A DNA stretch of 64,000 bases from Candidatus Dependentiae bacterium Noda2021 (GCA_020886235.1 AP025250.1:806001-870000), one strand, 5' to 3'; positions 1-9,425 are shown, counted from the stretch's first letter. Notes: generated by a model from the letters alone, not told the origin. A program made the numbers and translations.

Positions 1-541
1 TATACACTTTTCTAAAGGTCTGACCTTGTGTTGCACCAAGATCCATCGATGCTTCCATATACCGCTTGTCAAATTCATCAAAACGAGACTTGATAATGGG
101 AACAACGTATCCCAAGCCTATTAACGTGTGCCCCGCTATGAGCGTAGTAAGCCCAAGCGGCACGCCCAGAATCACAAACAAATTTAACAACCCAACAGCA
201 AGCACTATCTCAGGCATTGCAAGACTCGCATAAAAGAACACCACCAGATTGGAAACATAGCTTTTACTGCTGTAGAGCACAAACAAGGTACCCAGTGTAA
301 GACTGGTAACCACGGTGGACATAGCAACAATAAGAGAATTTTTCAACGCAGCCCAAATTGCATCGCTGTGCCATAACTCATGATACCAACGCAGGGAAAA
401 TCCTTGCCACTCGAATGGTGTTGCTGAATAATTGAAAGAAAAAAGCACGAGAATTATTATTGGCACATACATGAAGAGATAAATACTCACACATACTACC
501 GGCCACAATGCGGCTGACCAAAATGAACGAGAAGGGGTCAT
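1..541 (-). CDS. potC: Spermidine/putrescine ABC transporter permease PotC (partial, 3' end off left edge)
   Basis: Inner-membrane permease of a polyamine-type ABC importer. Only the first 180 codons are present. The ATG at 541 sits one base after the potB stop, so the two are translationally linked. The visible protein starts MTPSRSFWSAALWPVV, has an N-terminal membrane helix and further hydrophobic segments, and near residue 165 carries the EAA-type loop EASMDLGATQGQTFRKVY, which docks on the ATPase. Gene order potA-potB-potC on the minus strand is the classic pot order, so a potD binding-protein gene would be expected beyond position 1. Polyamine specificity is inferred from family resemblance; a related organic-cation or Fe-type substrate is possible. 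Confidence 0.85.
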   Translation of the reverse strand, partial: MTPSRSFWSAALWPVVCVSIYLFMYVPIIILVLFSFNYSATPFEWQGFSLRWYHELWHSDAIWAALKNSLIVAMSTVVTSLTLGTLFVLYSSKSYVSNLVVFFYASLAMPEIVLAVGLLNLFVILGVPLGLTTLIAGHTLIGLGYVVPIIKSRFDEFDKRYMEASMDLGATQGQTFRKVY

Positions 542-542
542 A

Positions 543-1415
543 TTATTTCCTTTGTATTGCCGGTGTTACTAAACGCTTTAAAACCCACATTAATAGTATC
601 GCGCACGTAGCTAAAACAAATCCGCTCATAATGGTAAATGCTGATCCTCGGGCAATGTCTCGCGCAGACAAGAAGAATTGCGATATTAAAGGACCTACAA
701 ACAAATAGCGTCCACCACCCAGCAATACGGGGATTACTAACTCACCAAACGCGGGAACAAATACCAGAAAAAAACCAGTGCGCATTCCTGGTACTGATAA
801 GGGGAGCGTTACATGTCGAAACGTATTCCACGCAGATGCACCAAGATCTGAAGATGCTTCTAATAATCGTCTATCTAGTTTTTCTAAAATTGTGTAGAGC
901 GGAAAAATCATAAATGGCAAATAGCAGTAAACCATCACCATATAGATAGCAAACAATGAATTTAAAAAAGCTATGGGACTTGAAATAATCCCTAATTTCA
1001 TCAAAATTCCGTTGAGCAAACCTTGTTTTTCTAAAATAAAAAACCATGAGTACACTTGTACCATCAAGCTTGTCCAGAAGGGTAAAATGAGAAAGAATAA
1101 AAAAATATTTTTAAAACGCTTAGCTTTAACTGCCAAAAAATAACAAATCGGATATGCAATGATTAAGCAGGTTACGCTAGTGCATAACGCAAGAATCAAA
1201 GAACGTGCTATCACGCGCAGGTAAAGCGAAGAAAAAAGGCTTTGATAAAACTCAGTTGTAGCATACCAGCCATGCTCATTGAACCCTATAAAACTCAACA
1301 AAACAATGCCAAGCGCTGGTAGGTAAAAAAACAAAAATTGCCACAAAAGAGCAGGACTATATAAAAAGAAAGACGTATATGTATTTGTAATCTTAGTTAG
1401 TATACCTTTTTTCAT
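543..1415 (-). CDS. potB: Spermidine/putrescine ABC transporter permease PotB
   Basis: Inner-membrane permease, 290 codons from the ATG at 1415. I chose this start because it overlaps the potA stop as ATGA, a standard coupled junction; the longer reading (to 1448) would add eleven residues overlapping potA. About six transmembrane helices are visible, and an EAA loop (EASSDLGASAWNTFRHVTLP) lies around residue 195. That is the contact site for PotA. It pairs with PotC to form the membrane pore. The length is typical for the family (about 285 residues). Confidence 0.9.
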   Translation of the reverse strand: MKKGILTKITNTYTSFFLYSPALLWQFLFFYLPALGIVLLSFIGFNEHGWYATTEFYQSLFSSLYLRVIARSLILALCTSVTCLIIAYPICYFLAVKAKRFKNIFLFFLILPFWTSLMVQVYSWFFILEKQGLLNGILMKLGIISSPIAFLNSLFAIYMVMVYCYLPFMIFPLYTILEKLDRRLLEASSDLGASAWNTFRHVTLPLSVPGMRTGFFLVFVPAFGELVIPVLLGGGRYLFVGPLISQFFLSARDIARGSAFTIMSGFVLATCAILLMWVLKRLVTPAIQRK

Positions 1416-2500
1416 TTCTCTAAAAGCACCACATTCTCTTTTTGCCAATATAAAAATACCTCATCGTCATAATCAATAACTTCTTTAGGAAAATGCTCTT
1501 CGTTTTGCTCAAACACTTGAACTAAAAAATCATTACTCAAGCGTACATTATATTGGGTTGATCTGCCATGATACACAATTGAACTTACAATGCCTTTTAA
1601 GCAGTTAGAAAAATTCTCTAGCGGAACTTTACTAATTTCTATCTTTTCGGGTCTCAAGCTCATAAAAATATGGGCCCCATGAGCAAAATCTTTATTTTTA
1701 GTAAGCGCAACCTCAAATTCACCAAGGCCGGGAATAGCAAGATACGCCGTATCGTCATGTTTTTTTATTGTACCATTAAAAATATTGGTACTGCCCACAA
1801 ATCGGGCCACAAAAGAGGATACTGGAAACTCATAAATCTCTTTAGGCGTTCCTACTTGCTCTATTTCACCGTCATAATTCATAATTGCCATGGTGTCTGC
1901 TACCGTTAAGGCTTCAAATTGATCGTGAGTAACATACACGAAGGTAGTTTTGAGCATTACTTGTAAATCTATTAATTCTAGAAGCATGCGTTCGCGAAGC
2001 TTTAAATCAAGAGCTGCAAGCGGTTCGTCAAGCAATAGTACATCAGGTTCGTTAATGATAGCACGCGCAAGAGCCACGCGTTGCTGTTGACCACCCGACA
2101 ACTGAGTAATTGATTTATATACCTGTTTTTCTAGGTGAACTGTTTTGAGAATCTTTAAAACCCGCTCTTCAATCTCTGCTGCAGGTACTTTTTTAATTCT
2201 AAGTCCATACGCAACGTTTTCAAATACATTCAAATGGGGAAATAGGGCATAATTTTGAAAAACGGTATTTATGCGTCGCTCATTGATGGGAACTTTAGTA
2301 ATATCTTGCTTGCCCAGATAAATTTTACCTTCATCAACCATTTCAAAGCCGGCGATTAAACGCAACAACGTAGTTTTACCACTACCGCTTGGCCCAAGTA
2401 ACGCAAATATGGTGCCACTTGGAATCGTTAAATTGAGGTTTTCAATTATCAGTTCACCATTGTAACTTTTTTTTATGTTCTCTAACTTAATGCTTCTCAT
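1412..2500 (-). CDS. potA: Polyamine ABC transporter ATP-binding protein PotA
   Basis: Cytoplasmic ATPase that powers the PotB/PotC importer. Visible motifs in order: Walker A GPSGSGKTT near residue 38, Q-loop VFQNYALFPH, signature LSGGQQQR, Walker B VLLLDEP, switch THD, then a C-terminal TOBE-like region (SLRPEKIEI onward), as in the MalK/PotA group. The start at 2500 (MRSIKLENIKKSY) is preferred over 2521, because the family alignment begins there. The start overlaps the end of the upstream His-rich membrane gene by 14 nt, so all four genes probably share a transcript. Length 362 aa fits PotA. Confidence 0.92.
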   Translation of the reverse strand: MRSIKLENIKKSYNGELIIENLNLTIPSGTIFALLGPSGSGKTTLLRLIAGFEMVDEGKIYLGKQDITKVPINERRINTVFQNYALFPHLNVFENVAYGLRIKKVPAAEIEERVLKILKTVHLEKQVYKSITQLSGGQQQRVALARAIINEPDVLLLDEPLAALDLKLRERMLLELIDLQVMLKTTFVYVTHDQFEALTVADTMAIMNYDGEIEQVGTPKEIYEFPVSSFVARFVGSTNIFNGTIKKHDDTAYLAIPGLGEFEVALTKNKDFAHGAHIFMSLRPEKIEISKVPLENFSNCLKGIVSSIVYHGRSTQYNVRLSNDFLVQVFEQNEEHFPKEVIDYDDEVFLYWQKENVVLLEK

Positions 2501-3236
2501 CTTTTTTACCGGCCCTCGCAAAAGTCATTGGAACTACTACATCAGCTAACGTACATGGTATAACTACCGCTATGATCAAAAACAAGAAAACAAATCCAAT
2601 TTGTTTATACCAATCAAAAAAACCATGTGATACGAGGTAAAAACTTGATGCTAATGAACTTATAAAAATATGAGAAAAATGAGAGGTAAGCGAGTATCCA
2701 CTCTGGCGCGAGCTGTGATGTCTACTCATAACCCAACCATTAATCAACCCGACAATAAGAAAGGGAATAACGTTAGGAAGTTCTTTGAAAAAGCATAGGT
2801 GAAATTTCATATCAACACCCAAAGCACTGCCACCCAAGTAAGGCAAAACCGAGTCTGATATCGTGCAAAAAAAGACAGTTGAGGTGATCCCTGTTATTAA
2901 AGCTCTAAAAATATTCTTTGAAAAACGGAAAAAAGTAATCAAGGTTCCCGTTGCTGCAAAAGTTATGTGCATGAAGTGAAATCCATGAAATAACATTTTT
3001 GAGCCTTTTTTTAGCGCACCTTGCTCAAATTGACCAAAGCTTAAAAAACTGACAAAGCTCAAAATAACCAACGAAAGCGCTACAGAAAAAATGGCATAGG
3101 GTAAATGATGCGCCAATTCGCCCCAGAGGTTATGGCCATGATCGTGCTCATGACTGTGGTTATGGCAGTGTGAATGAGCCGTCGAATCATTGTTTGTCGA
3201 AGCTATTTTTTGAAAGTTAACTGACTTGTTTTCCAT
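2487..3236 (-). CDS. His-rich multi-pass membrane protein, unknown function
   Basis: A 249-residue protein not recognised from sequence. Residues 20 to 35 form a dense His tract (AHSHCHNHSHEHDHGH), followed by about five or six hydrophobic segments (first near residues 47-70). Two internal segments also carry histidines (LFHGFHFMHITF). His tracts of this type are known from Zn, Ni and Co transporters and chaperones, so metal handling is a reasonable guess, but no transporter family signature was seen. It overlaps potA by 14 nt and leads the operon. A GGAGG lies 13 nt upstream of the ATG, a rather long spacing. Confidence 0.7.
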   Translation of the reverse strand: MENKSVNFQKIASTNNDSTAHSHCHNHSHEHDHGHNLWGELAHHLPYAIFSVALSLVILSFVSFLSFGQFEQGALKKGSKMLFHGFHFMHITFAATGTLITFFRFSKNIFRALITGITSTVFFCTISDSVLPYLGGSALGVDMKFHLCFFKELPNVIPFLIVGLINGWVMSRHHSSRQSGYSLTSHFSHIFISSLASSFYLVSHGFFDWYKQIGFVFLFLIIAVVIPCTLADVVVPMTFARAGKKDEKH

Positions 3237-3385
3237 GAGATGAGGCCATCCTCCAATTTACTTATTTTATGATAGAATTGATAGTATTTAAAATAAACCT
3301 TTTTTGCCTAGAAATCAAAGAAATAGTAAGCTATGTCCCGCTTGTGATACTCTAATGAAAATTATTAAAAAAAAGGAGGAATACT

Positions 3386-3940
3386 ATGGGATTTTTTAAA
3401 GCATTGGTATGCAGTTTTTTACTAACATGCCAACTTATTGCAATGGACCCTGATTATGCCTCTCCAAGCAGAGAAAAAATAACAAGAGAAATAGGCAATT
3501 TAGACAAAGTTATTAACACCATCAGCAAAAGCGAAGTAAAATATTTTTCAGGTGCCTTAGTTTGTTTTGGGATTTTATATTATTACCCAGAACAACATAC
3601 CAAAGAACTTACCGTGCTGTACGCATCTGAATCGCTCCTGCGAAGCACAATTTTTGTTATAGGCGGCAACTGCGCACGCAAATTCTATGATCTGCGAAAA
3701 AAGCGCCTTGGATGCTTACAACAAAAAGTCCAGTTAGAGACCAAATTGATAAGCTTACGAGCAACGGCAATCACGCCTGAACAGGCGCGCAAAGATGCGC
3801 CCGCTATTCCTGCATTTAAACAAAAAAACAAGCCTAAACACCGGATAAGCCAAAACCTATTAGCGCACAAAAATCGTCATCACAGTATGCCCGCCATAAG
3901 TCCTAGAAATAGCGCCGAGCATAATAATGAAAATAGTTAG
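3386..3940 (+). CDS. Secreted or membrane-anchored hypothetical protein
   Basis: 184 residues. An N-terminal signal sequence (MGFFKALVCSFLLTCQLIAM) is followed by a polar stretch, one hydrophobic segment around residues 53-68 and a basic C-terminal tail rich in Lys, His and Asn. The ribosome site AAGGAGGAATACT directly before the ATG is close to ideal. The 3' end overlaps the end of the convergent bamA gene by 4 nt. No family recognised. Confidence 0.75.
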   Translation: MGFFKALVCSFLLTCQLIAMDPDYASPSREKITREIGNLDKVINTISKSEVKYFSGALVCFGILYYYPEQHTKELTVLYASESLLRSTIFVIGGNCARKFYDLRKKRLGCLQQKVQLETKLISLRATAITPEQARKDAPAIPAFKQKNKPKHRISQNLLAHKNRHHSMPAISPRNSAEHNNENS

Positions 3941-6321
3941 AATGCATTGCCAAACGTTATAAACCAAGCGTATGAAGCAATGTCTTTGTCGCCTCGGTTC
4001 CACTTCCATGCTATGTCAAATCGAAGGGGGCCTATTGGGGTATTGTACCGCAATCCAAAACCCGTACCTGCAACGACATCTTTAGCCGTTATGTCTGCAA
4101 GACGATTGCTACTCAATGCACCCAAGTCCTGAAATAAAACCCCACCAAGCATTTGATAGAGGGGAAAACGTATTTCGGTATTAATATTAAGCATAGATTT
4201 ACCACCCTGTGGCACAAATCTCCGTTTGCTATTTAAATCCATGAGCTCGCCCAGGGGAGGCGCCATATCAGTTTGGTAGCTTCGTATTGAGTTTGCACCC
4301 CCTAAGTAAAAACGCTCAGATGGCATAATGCTACTTAATTGGTGGTGAAATATGTGCCCAACTCTAAAACGCACGGCCACCACACAGGGCATTACAGGAA
4401 TGTAGAGCGATTGTTCAAACTGAAGTTTAATAAAATAGGTTTGAACGCCCATTGATTTAAGCGGGAACATCCCTTTAAGAGTAGCTACCGATAAAGAACC
4501 GTAGGTAGGCTGCACTTTATTATCTAAGTAATCTATAAATATCGTAGGCTCGCAATAGACAAAGGGGATTTTGCGATCAACTAAGCGCGGTTCAAAATTT
4601 AATGCGCGAGCAACGGCAGGATTAACATCATAACCGCATAATTTTTCGCATACGGTAGTTTCCATCCACTCAACGCCCAGGTTTGCAGCCGTTTCTACAA
4701 AAGGCCATCGGCGATTGAGACTCACTAAAAAACCTTGCTGAGTAAGCTCATATAAACTTTTTTGATTTTGCAAAATACCAGGTTGTTTGTAGTGCATATC
4801 ATATACTTCAAAAATCGTACGCGCCGGAATATTCCATAACCATGGGCGGCAATACTGCGCGACAACTGATCGCTCACTCCAAGAAAAATCTGCATCAAAC
4901 CGCATGTTATCCGCATAATTAAAAGGATTTTTCCATAACAGTGATCCCCCTGCCTTATACGTCAAGCCTGCAAAAGTATACTGCTTGTTGAGTTGGAGCA
5001 AACCCATACCACCACGCAATCGCACCTCAAAGGGATCATCTTTAATCGCTTTGATAAGTATTGGTTGCTCAGGTGTTTGAAAGACAGGTTTTCCCTGGCT
5101 CACTACTAATGCATCAAATAATTCAAGTTGCTTTAATTTTTGGTGGGCCGTGCGGAGTTTTTTGGGATCAAGCACATCACCTTGCTGCAATGATAGCTCA
5201 CGCATGATGTACTCATAGGGCAACGTGCTTGCGCCCTGAATGACAACTTTGCCAAATATGTTATTTTTAGTACTCACCTTTGCATGCCAGACAAGGTCAA
5301 CTGTGTTGCCATCTCTTTTAATTTCTGGATCTAATTGTATGGAAGAATATCCTTCTTTTTCCAATTGAGCGTTTATCCAGGAGCGTTGCTCTTTAAGATG
5401 ATAAAAACTAAAGGGAACACTTTTGCCAGACACCTGTGCAAAGGGAGCTTTTTCTTCCAAATGCTTAAAAGGCTCAATAGCTACTGAATTGAGCATTAAC
5501 TGGGGGCCCTGAGTAACTCTCAAAATAAGCCGGGCGCTATCCTTTTGCCCCGTAGGAACAATAGAATAATTGCTAGTTTTAACTTCCCAAAAGCCTTGGG
5601 ATAAATAATACGATACAATATCGTCTATGCATTTTTTTGCCGTGAGTTCGTCAAAATAGCGTGCTTTAGTAAGGGGGCTACAATATTTTTTTACCAGCAT
5701 GTTAGCATCGATACCAGTAACGCCTTCGACTTTCACTTCTTTGATTGCAAAGCGCGGACCTTCGTAGATTAAGAAAAATGATCGATCAGATTCTTCTTTT
5801 GAATCTATGGCAACGTTGCAAAAACCTTTTTTTTGATATTTGCTTACTAATTCTTGAGCCAACATATGCGCAGGTAATAACCATGCCGAGCGCCCAAAAA
5901 GCAAAATTTCTTTAAGAAGTTCTTGTTTGCTAAAAAAATTATTACCCAAAAATACAAATTCTTTTTTTTGAAAAAGATCTATACAGAACAGGATTTCTAC
6001 TGATTTAGTCTGTGGTTTTACCTGTTCTTCAAGATCAAGGGCAATGTGAGGATAACCCTTCTTTTCAAGATATTCTTTTAACTCACAACACTGCCTGTTA
6101 ATGGCCGCTTTATCATAAGCAGAACCTTGTAGTGATTTAAAAAAAAGTGAGTGTAGTTTGTGTTGTAATTGATTTTTTTCTGACTGGCAAATGTGTCCAT
6201 CAAGCGTCAGTGCGCATTTGCCAATGTTAAATTTAGTTCCTTTTTCGATGGTAAGAACTACTTCGACAGTTTTTGTTGCAATATCTCGTATAAATTCACT
6301 GGCGACCTGAATCTCAAAAAA
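3937..6321 (-). CDS. bamA: Outer membrane assembly factor BamA/Omp85, C-terminal part (frameshifted gene)
   Basis: Larger part of an Omp85 protein that inserts beta-barrels into the outer membrane. This frame is open from about 6330 to the stop at 3937. It continues the POTRA-type repeats that begin in the piece at 6258-6845 (for example GFFEIQVASEF, then KFNIG), passes through further POTRA domains (GPRFAIKEVKVEGV near 5750) and ends in a 16-strand-type barrel. ERFYLGGANSIRSY matches the conserved Omp85 lid-loop region, and the protein ends in an aromatic beta-signal (WFITFGNAF). There is no ATG start of its own; the only initiator in frame near the front is TTG 5949, which lies inside a POTRA domain. 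Adding one base to the run at 6316-6321 joins both parts into about 969 residues. Confidence 0.85.
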   Translation of the reverse strand, partial: FFEIQVASEFIRDIATKTVEVVLTIEKGTKFNIGKCALTLDGHICQSEKNQLQHKLHSLFFKSLQGSAYDKAAINRQCCELKEYLEKKGYPHIALDLEEQVKPQTKSVEILFCIDLFQKKEFVFLGNNFFSKQELLKEILLFGRSAWLLPAHMLAQELVSKYQKKGFCNVAIDSKEESDRSFFLIYEGPRFAIKEVKVEGVTGIDANMLVKKYCSPLTKARYFDELTAKKCIDDIVSYYLSQGFWEVKTSNYSIVPTGQKDSARLILRVTQGPQLMLNSVAIEPFKHLEEKAPFAQVSGKSVPFSFYHLKEQRSWINAQLEKEGYSSIQLDPEIKRDGNTVDLVWHAKVSTKNNIFGKVVIQGASTLPYEYIMRELSLQQGDVLDPKKLRTAHQKLKQLELFDALVVSQGKPVFQTPEQPILIKAIKDDPFEVRLRGGMGLLQLNKQYTFAGLTYKAGGSLLWKNPFNYADNMRFDADFSWSERSVVAQYCRPWLWNIPARTIFEVYDMHYKQPGILQNQKSLYELTQQGFLVSLNRRWPFVETAANLGVEWMETTVCEKLCGYDVNPAVARALNFEPRLVDRKIPFVYCEPTIFIDYLDNKVQPTYGSLSVATLKGMFPLKSMGVQTYFIKLQFEQSLYIPVMPCVVAVRFRVGHIFHHQLSSIMPSERFYLGGANSIRSYQTDMAPPLGELMDLNSKRRFVPQGGKSMLNINTEIRFPLYQMLGGVLFQDLGALSSNRLADITAKDVVAGTGFGLRYNTPIGPLRFDIAWKWNRGDKDIASYAWFITFGNAF

Positions 6322-6845
6322 CCCTGCGATTTAAAGAGAGTTTTAATATTTTCTACCGAATGCTGATGTCTAATGGCGTCAAATCGTTCACCGGGCTGCA
6401 GCATATACTCACGCAATACCTTGTCTTTACCTAATAAAATGCCTTTGCAGCGAGCCTTGTTAAACGTCCACCAACTTTTTAATACAACATGCAACCTGGG
6501 GCTAGTATCCTCATTAATCAGATAGACCACCAATGATTCAAACTTATTTTTTTGAGATAAATATAAAAGTCCCTTTTTTAAATCTTCAGCGGTAACTGAG
6601 TGGTGAGATTGAATGCCAAATAAATATCTGAGTTCTTTTTCACTACACATTACATCGCAATCAAAGGTCACATCTGAAATGAAAATTGGATTTTTTAGCG
6701 CAGCATCAAGATCAGCTAAACGCTCTTGAAGATCATTTGAGTGCACGCTGAAAAAGGGAATCTCTCGTGTGAGTGATTCTTGGGCTTTTCCAAACGAAAA
6801 AATAACTATGAGGCCTAGAGCCAAGAGGCGCAGGTGAAATGGCAT
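6258..6845 (-). CDS. bamA: BamA/Omp85 N-terminal part with signal peptide and first POTRA domains (frameshifted gene)
   Basis: N-terminal 195 codons of the same outer membrane assembly factor. A signal peptide (MPFHLRLLALGLIVIFSFGKA) is followed by POTRA-like sequence: PIFISDVTFDCDVMCSEKEL, then CKGILLGKDKVLREYMLQPGE. The frame loses its homology after SQGF at the A6/T6 run (6316-6321). The last 20 or so codons read as unrelated sequence, while the POTRA pattern continues in the other frame. In the mRNA sense the junction reads G-GGT-TTT, which also happens to fit the X-XXY-YYZ form of a -1 slippery heptamer. Confidence 0.82.
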   Translation of the reverse strand: MPFHLRLLALGLIVIFSFGKAQESLTREIPFFSVHSNDLQERLADLDAALKNPIFISDVTFDCDVMCSEKELRYLFGIQSHHSVTAEDLKKGLLYLSQKNKFESLVVYLINEDTSPRLHVVLKSWWTFNKARCKGILLGKDKVLREYMLQPGERFDAIRHQHSVENIKTLFKSQGFLRFRSPVNLYEILQQKLSK

Positions 6846-7058
6846 TATGTTACGATACTTGTTGTAATGAAGTAAATAATTGCAAATACGTTACTAGTGT
6901 AGCAAAAAATTAATTTACGTCAGCCAAATACAACCAAGGATTAGGGCAAGAAAGCGTTATGAGCAGAATAATTTATTAGCAAAATGGCTCAGGCTTAGGA
7001 CCAACCAATAGTATTTCACGGGAAACGGGTTAGTCCTGCATTCAATGTAATCGGCATT

Positions 7059-7334
7059 CTATTCTAGAATACGAAATACACCGCGATAATCTTTATCTTT
7101 AACAAAGGGCTCAATAATAGTTTCGTGTATTTTAATTTTTGACAATTCTTTGTGTAACATGTCGGTAAACTGATCTATATTATCTTTCATACCACATACA
7201 ACAATTTTTACATGGTCAGTGAGCTTATGAGCTAAACCCTCTAACTCAAAGTTTTTAGCATTTTTTTGAATATGCTTTGCAACAAACGCTTCTGGCAACG
7301 TGGAGTTAATAACAATTTTAATACATTTTTTCAT
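7059..7334 (-). CDS. Acylphosphatase-like small protein
   Basis: 91 residues from the ATG at 7334, which has GAGAG five bases upstream; an ATG at 7346 would add four residues. The pattern (IKIVINSTLPEAFVAKHIQ, then LEGLAHKLTDHVKIVVCGMK, then a final strand YRGVFRI) follows the beta-alpha-beta layout of acylphosphatases. The usual GRVQGVGFR loop with its catalytic Arg is not preserved (STLPEAFVA instead), so catalysis is doubtful. Role unknown. It stands alone between bamA and gltX. Confidence 0.55.
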   Translation of the reverse strand: MKKCIKIVINSTLPEAFVAKHIQKNAKNFELEGLAHKLTDHVKIVVCGMKDNIDQFTDMLHKELSKIKIHETIIEPFVKDKDYRGVFRILE

Positions 7335-7494
7335 ACGTACTCTCATTTTTAAAAAAATTAAATCCGCAAAGATGCTAGCAAAATAGCTTTAATTATGTCA
7401 AAGCAAGTCTATAAAATCTTGCAAATATATAGACTTGCTTTGTTGCCGCGAGTAAAATAATTATAATATTACCACTTTTTGATTTAGGATTTTC

Positions 7495-8940
7495 ATGACC
7501 ACAACTTCTCAAGTACGTGTCCGATTTGCTCCTGCTCCTACTGGAATGATGCATCTTGGAAATGTCCGTACCGCTTTAATGAATTATTTATTTGCGCGTC
7601 AAACCGGCGGCACATTCATTTTACGCGTAGAAGATACTGATCAGCAAAGAAACTACGATCCTAAAGCCGAAAAAATAATTGACGATTTACTCTGGCTGGG
7701 AATTGATTATAATCAAGGGCCCGTAAAAGGTGGCCCCGATGCTCCGTACTTTCAATCCCAACGTGATAGCATCTATTTAGAACAACTTGAGCTGCTCAAG
7801 AAAAAAAACTTAGTGTACCGTTGTTTTTGCACACCTGAAGAGCTTGATAAAAAACGTCAACGTCAAATTGCTCTTAAATTGCCTCCACGCTATGACCGCG
7901 CATGTTTGGATTTATCAGCAACTGCTGTTGCTGAGTTGCTCGCAAAGCAAGTTCCCCATATTTGGCGTATTCAACTGGATCAATCAAAAGAAATAACGAT
8001 ACATGACCTTGCACGCGGCCCTATTACATTTGATATCAAGAATTTTTCAGATTTTCCGCTTACGCGTGCTGATGGTACCGTTACGTTCATGTTTGCAAAC
8101 TTTGTAGACGATATGTTAATGCGCATTACTCATGTCATCCGCGGCGAAGATCACTTAACTAACACTGCAGGCCAAGCAACGTTGTATCTGGCATTTGATC
8201 AAGAATTACCCACCTTTTGGCATTTACCTATTATTTGTAATGCACAAGGCAAAAAGCTCTCTAAAAGAGATTTTGGATTTTCCTTGCAAGACCTGAGAAA
8301 GACCGGCTTTTTACCCCAAGCAATAGATAATTATCTAGCTATAATTGGTGGCGGTACATTCCAAGAAGAAATCATGTCTTTAGATGATCTCATCAAACAT
8401 ATGAATTTTAAAACGATGAACTCAACCGGCCATGTTCGTTACGATGTTGAAAAATTACGTTGGTTAAACCACAAATGGATTAATCGTTTAAGCAATAACG
8501 AGTTAACGGCACTTTGCCAGCCATTGATCCATGCTGCATACCCAGAATCGCTTGATTTGAACAGCAAAGAGCTTGAACAATTAGTATCTTTTATTAAAAC
8601 TGATATTCAAACACTCGATGATGTACCAGGATTAGTGAAATTTTACTTTACGAACCCAATGCTCCAAAGAACTACCATTGCAGACATCATTGGCTCAGAT
8701 ACCATTGCTCCAGTTCAACAACTGGTAAAAGAACATCTTGCCCTCATACATAACTCTGTTGAATTTGTTTCAACCGTAAAAGATGATGCTAAAGTAAATG
8801 GAATCAGCGTTGCGCCCGTGTTTAAGTTTTTAAGACTTGCACTTATTGGTAATCATAATGGTCCAGCAATCAACGACATCATTGATATGCTCGGTGCTCC
8901 TGAATCATTAGCACGTATAGAAAAAGCAGTTAATTTATAG
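7495..8940 (+). CDS. gltX: Glutamate--tRNA ligase
   Basis: Class I aminoacyl-tRNA synthetase that charges tRNA with glutamate in the cytoplasm. 481 residues, normal for the family. The N-terminal catalytic core shows the HIGH-type signature PAPTGMMHLGNVRTALMN (MHLG in place of HIGH) at residues 13-30 and VEDTDQQR near residue 46. The KMSKS-equivalent loop KKLSKRDFG lies near residue 255. The C-terminal helical anticodon-binding part follows. It could act on both tRNA-Glu and tRNA-Gln, as in bacteria that use GatCAB; the window does not say which. Confidence 0.97.
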   Translation: MTTTSQVRVRFAPAPTGMMHLGNVRTALMNYLFARQTGGTFILRVEDTDQQRNYDPKAEKIIDDLLWLGIDYNQGPVKGGPDAPYFQSQRDSIYLEQLELLKKKNLVYRCFCTPEELDKKRQRQIALKLPPRYDRACLDLSATAVAELLAKQVPHIWRIQLDQSKEITIHDLARGPITFDIKNFSDFPLTRADGTVTFMFANFVDDMLMRITHVIRGEDHLTNTAGQATLYLAFDQELPTFWHLPIICNAQGKKLSKRDFGFSLQDLRKTGFLPQAIDNYLAIIGGGTFQEEIMSLDDLIKHMNFKTMNSTGHVRYDVEKLRWLNHKWINRLSNNELTALCQPLIHAAYPESLDLNSKELEQLVSFIKTDIQTLDDVPGLVKFYFTNPMLQRTTIADIIGSDTIAPVQQLVKEHLALIHNSVEFVSTVKDDAKVNGISVAPVFKFLRLALIGNHNGPAINDIIDMLGAPESLARIEKAVNL

Positions 8941-8941
8941 A

Positions 8942-9352
8942 TTATGTTAATTTTTCAAGATCTTTGAGTCTTGCAATCTCTGCACGCTTTTCAAGACAAA
9001 GCTTTGGATTGTCACCAAACATTTCTAAATGCTGGAGTTCGTGCTGAGCGTTCAAGATATTATTTCGAATGTCTCGTAAATCAAGTGGTTCTTCTTGCCT
9101 TGTTTTTGGTATTGAAGAAGAACCTTGATTTATCTCACGCAAACGCGCCGATAAAAAAACATACTGTGCAATGTCATTCATGCTACTGCCAAGGTTTTCT
9201 AACTGCTTGTAAATGGTGGCGACATCCACAGAAGAATCGCTACGTAATTCATTGCTTTGATCGTCAATGCTCGCACCCCACCGCGAACAATCTTCCATGC
9301 TAAAAGATAGAGATGTTGAGAGAATCAATGTTAAAATAAGACACTGCTTCAT
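8942..9352 (-). CDS. Secreted hypothetical protein with helical C-terminus
   Basis: 136 residues with a clear signal peptide (MKQCLILTLILSTSLSFSM), then a Ser/Asp-rich stretch and Leu/Glu-rich helices (NAQHELQHLEMFG) that could form a coiled coil. No family recognised. It ends one base after gltX, convergent with it. A promoter-like TTGATA-17-TACATT lies at 9397-9425 on the same strand. Confidence 0.7.
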   Translation of the reverse strand: MKQCLILTLILSTSLSFSMEDCSRWGASIDDQSNELRSDSSVDVATIYKQLENLGSSMNDIAQYVFLSARLREINQGSSSIPKTRQEEPLDLRDIRNNILNAQHELQHLEMFGDNPKLCLEKRAEIARLKDLEKLT

Positions 9353-9396
9353 GATGTTTCCTTTTTTTAGTTAGCTGAGCACAATATCATGCCGCC

Positions 9397-9425
9397 AATG
9401 TATTAAAAAATATCCAATCTATCAA
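9397..9425 (-). promoter_or_regulatory. Candidate sigma70-type promoter for the 8942-9352 gene
   Basis: On the minus strand TTGATA (9425-9420), a 17-nt spacer and TACATT (9402-9397) lie about 45 nt before the ATG at 9352. The -35 box is 5/6 and the -10 box 4/6 to the Escherichia coli consensus. Confidence 0.4.
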
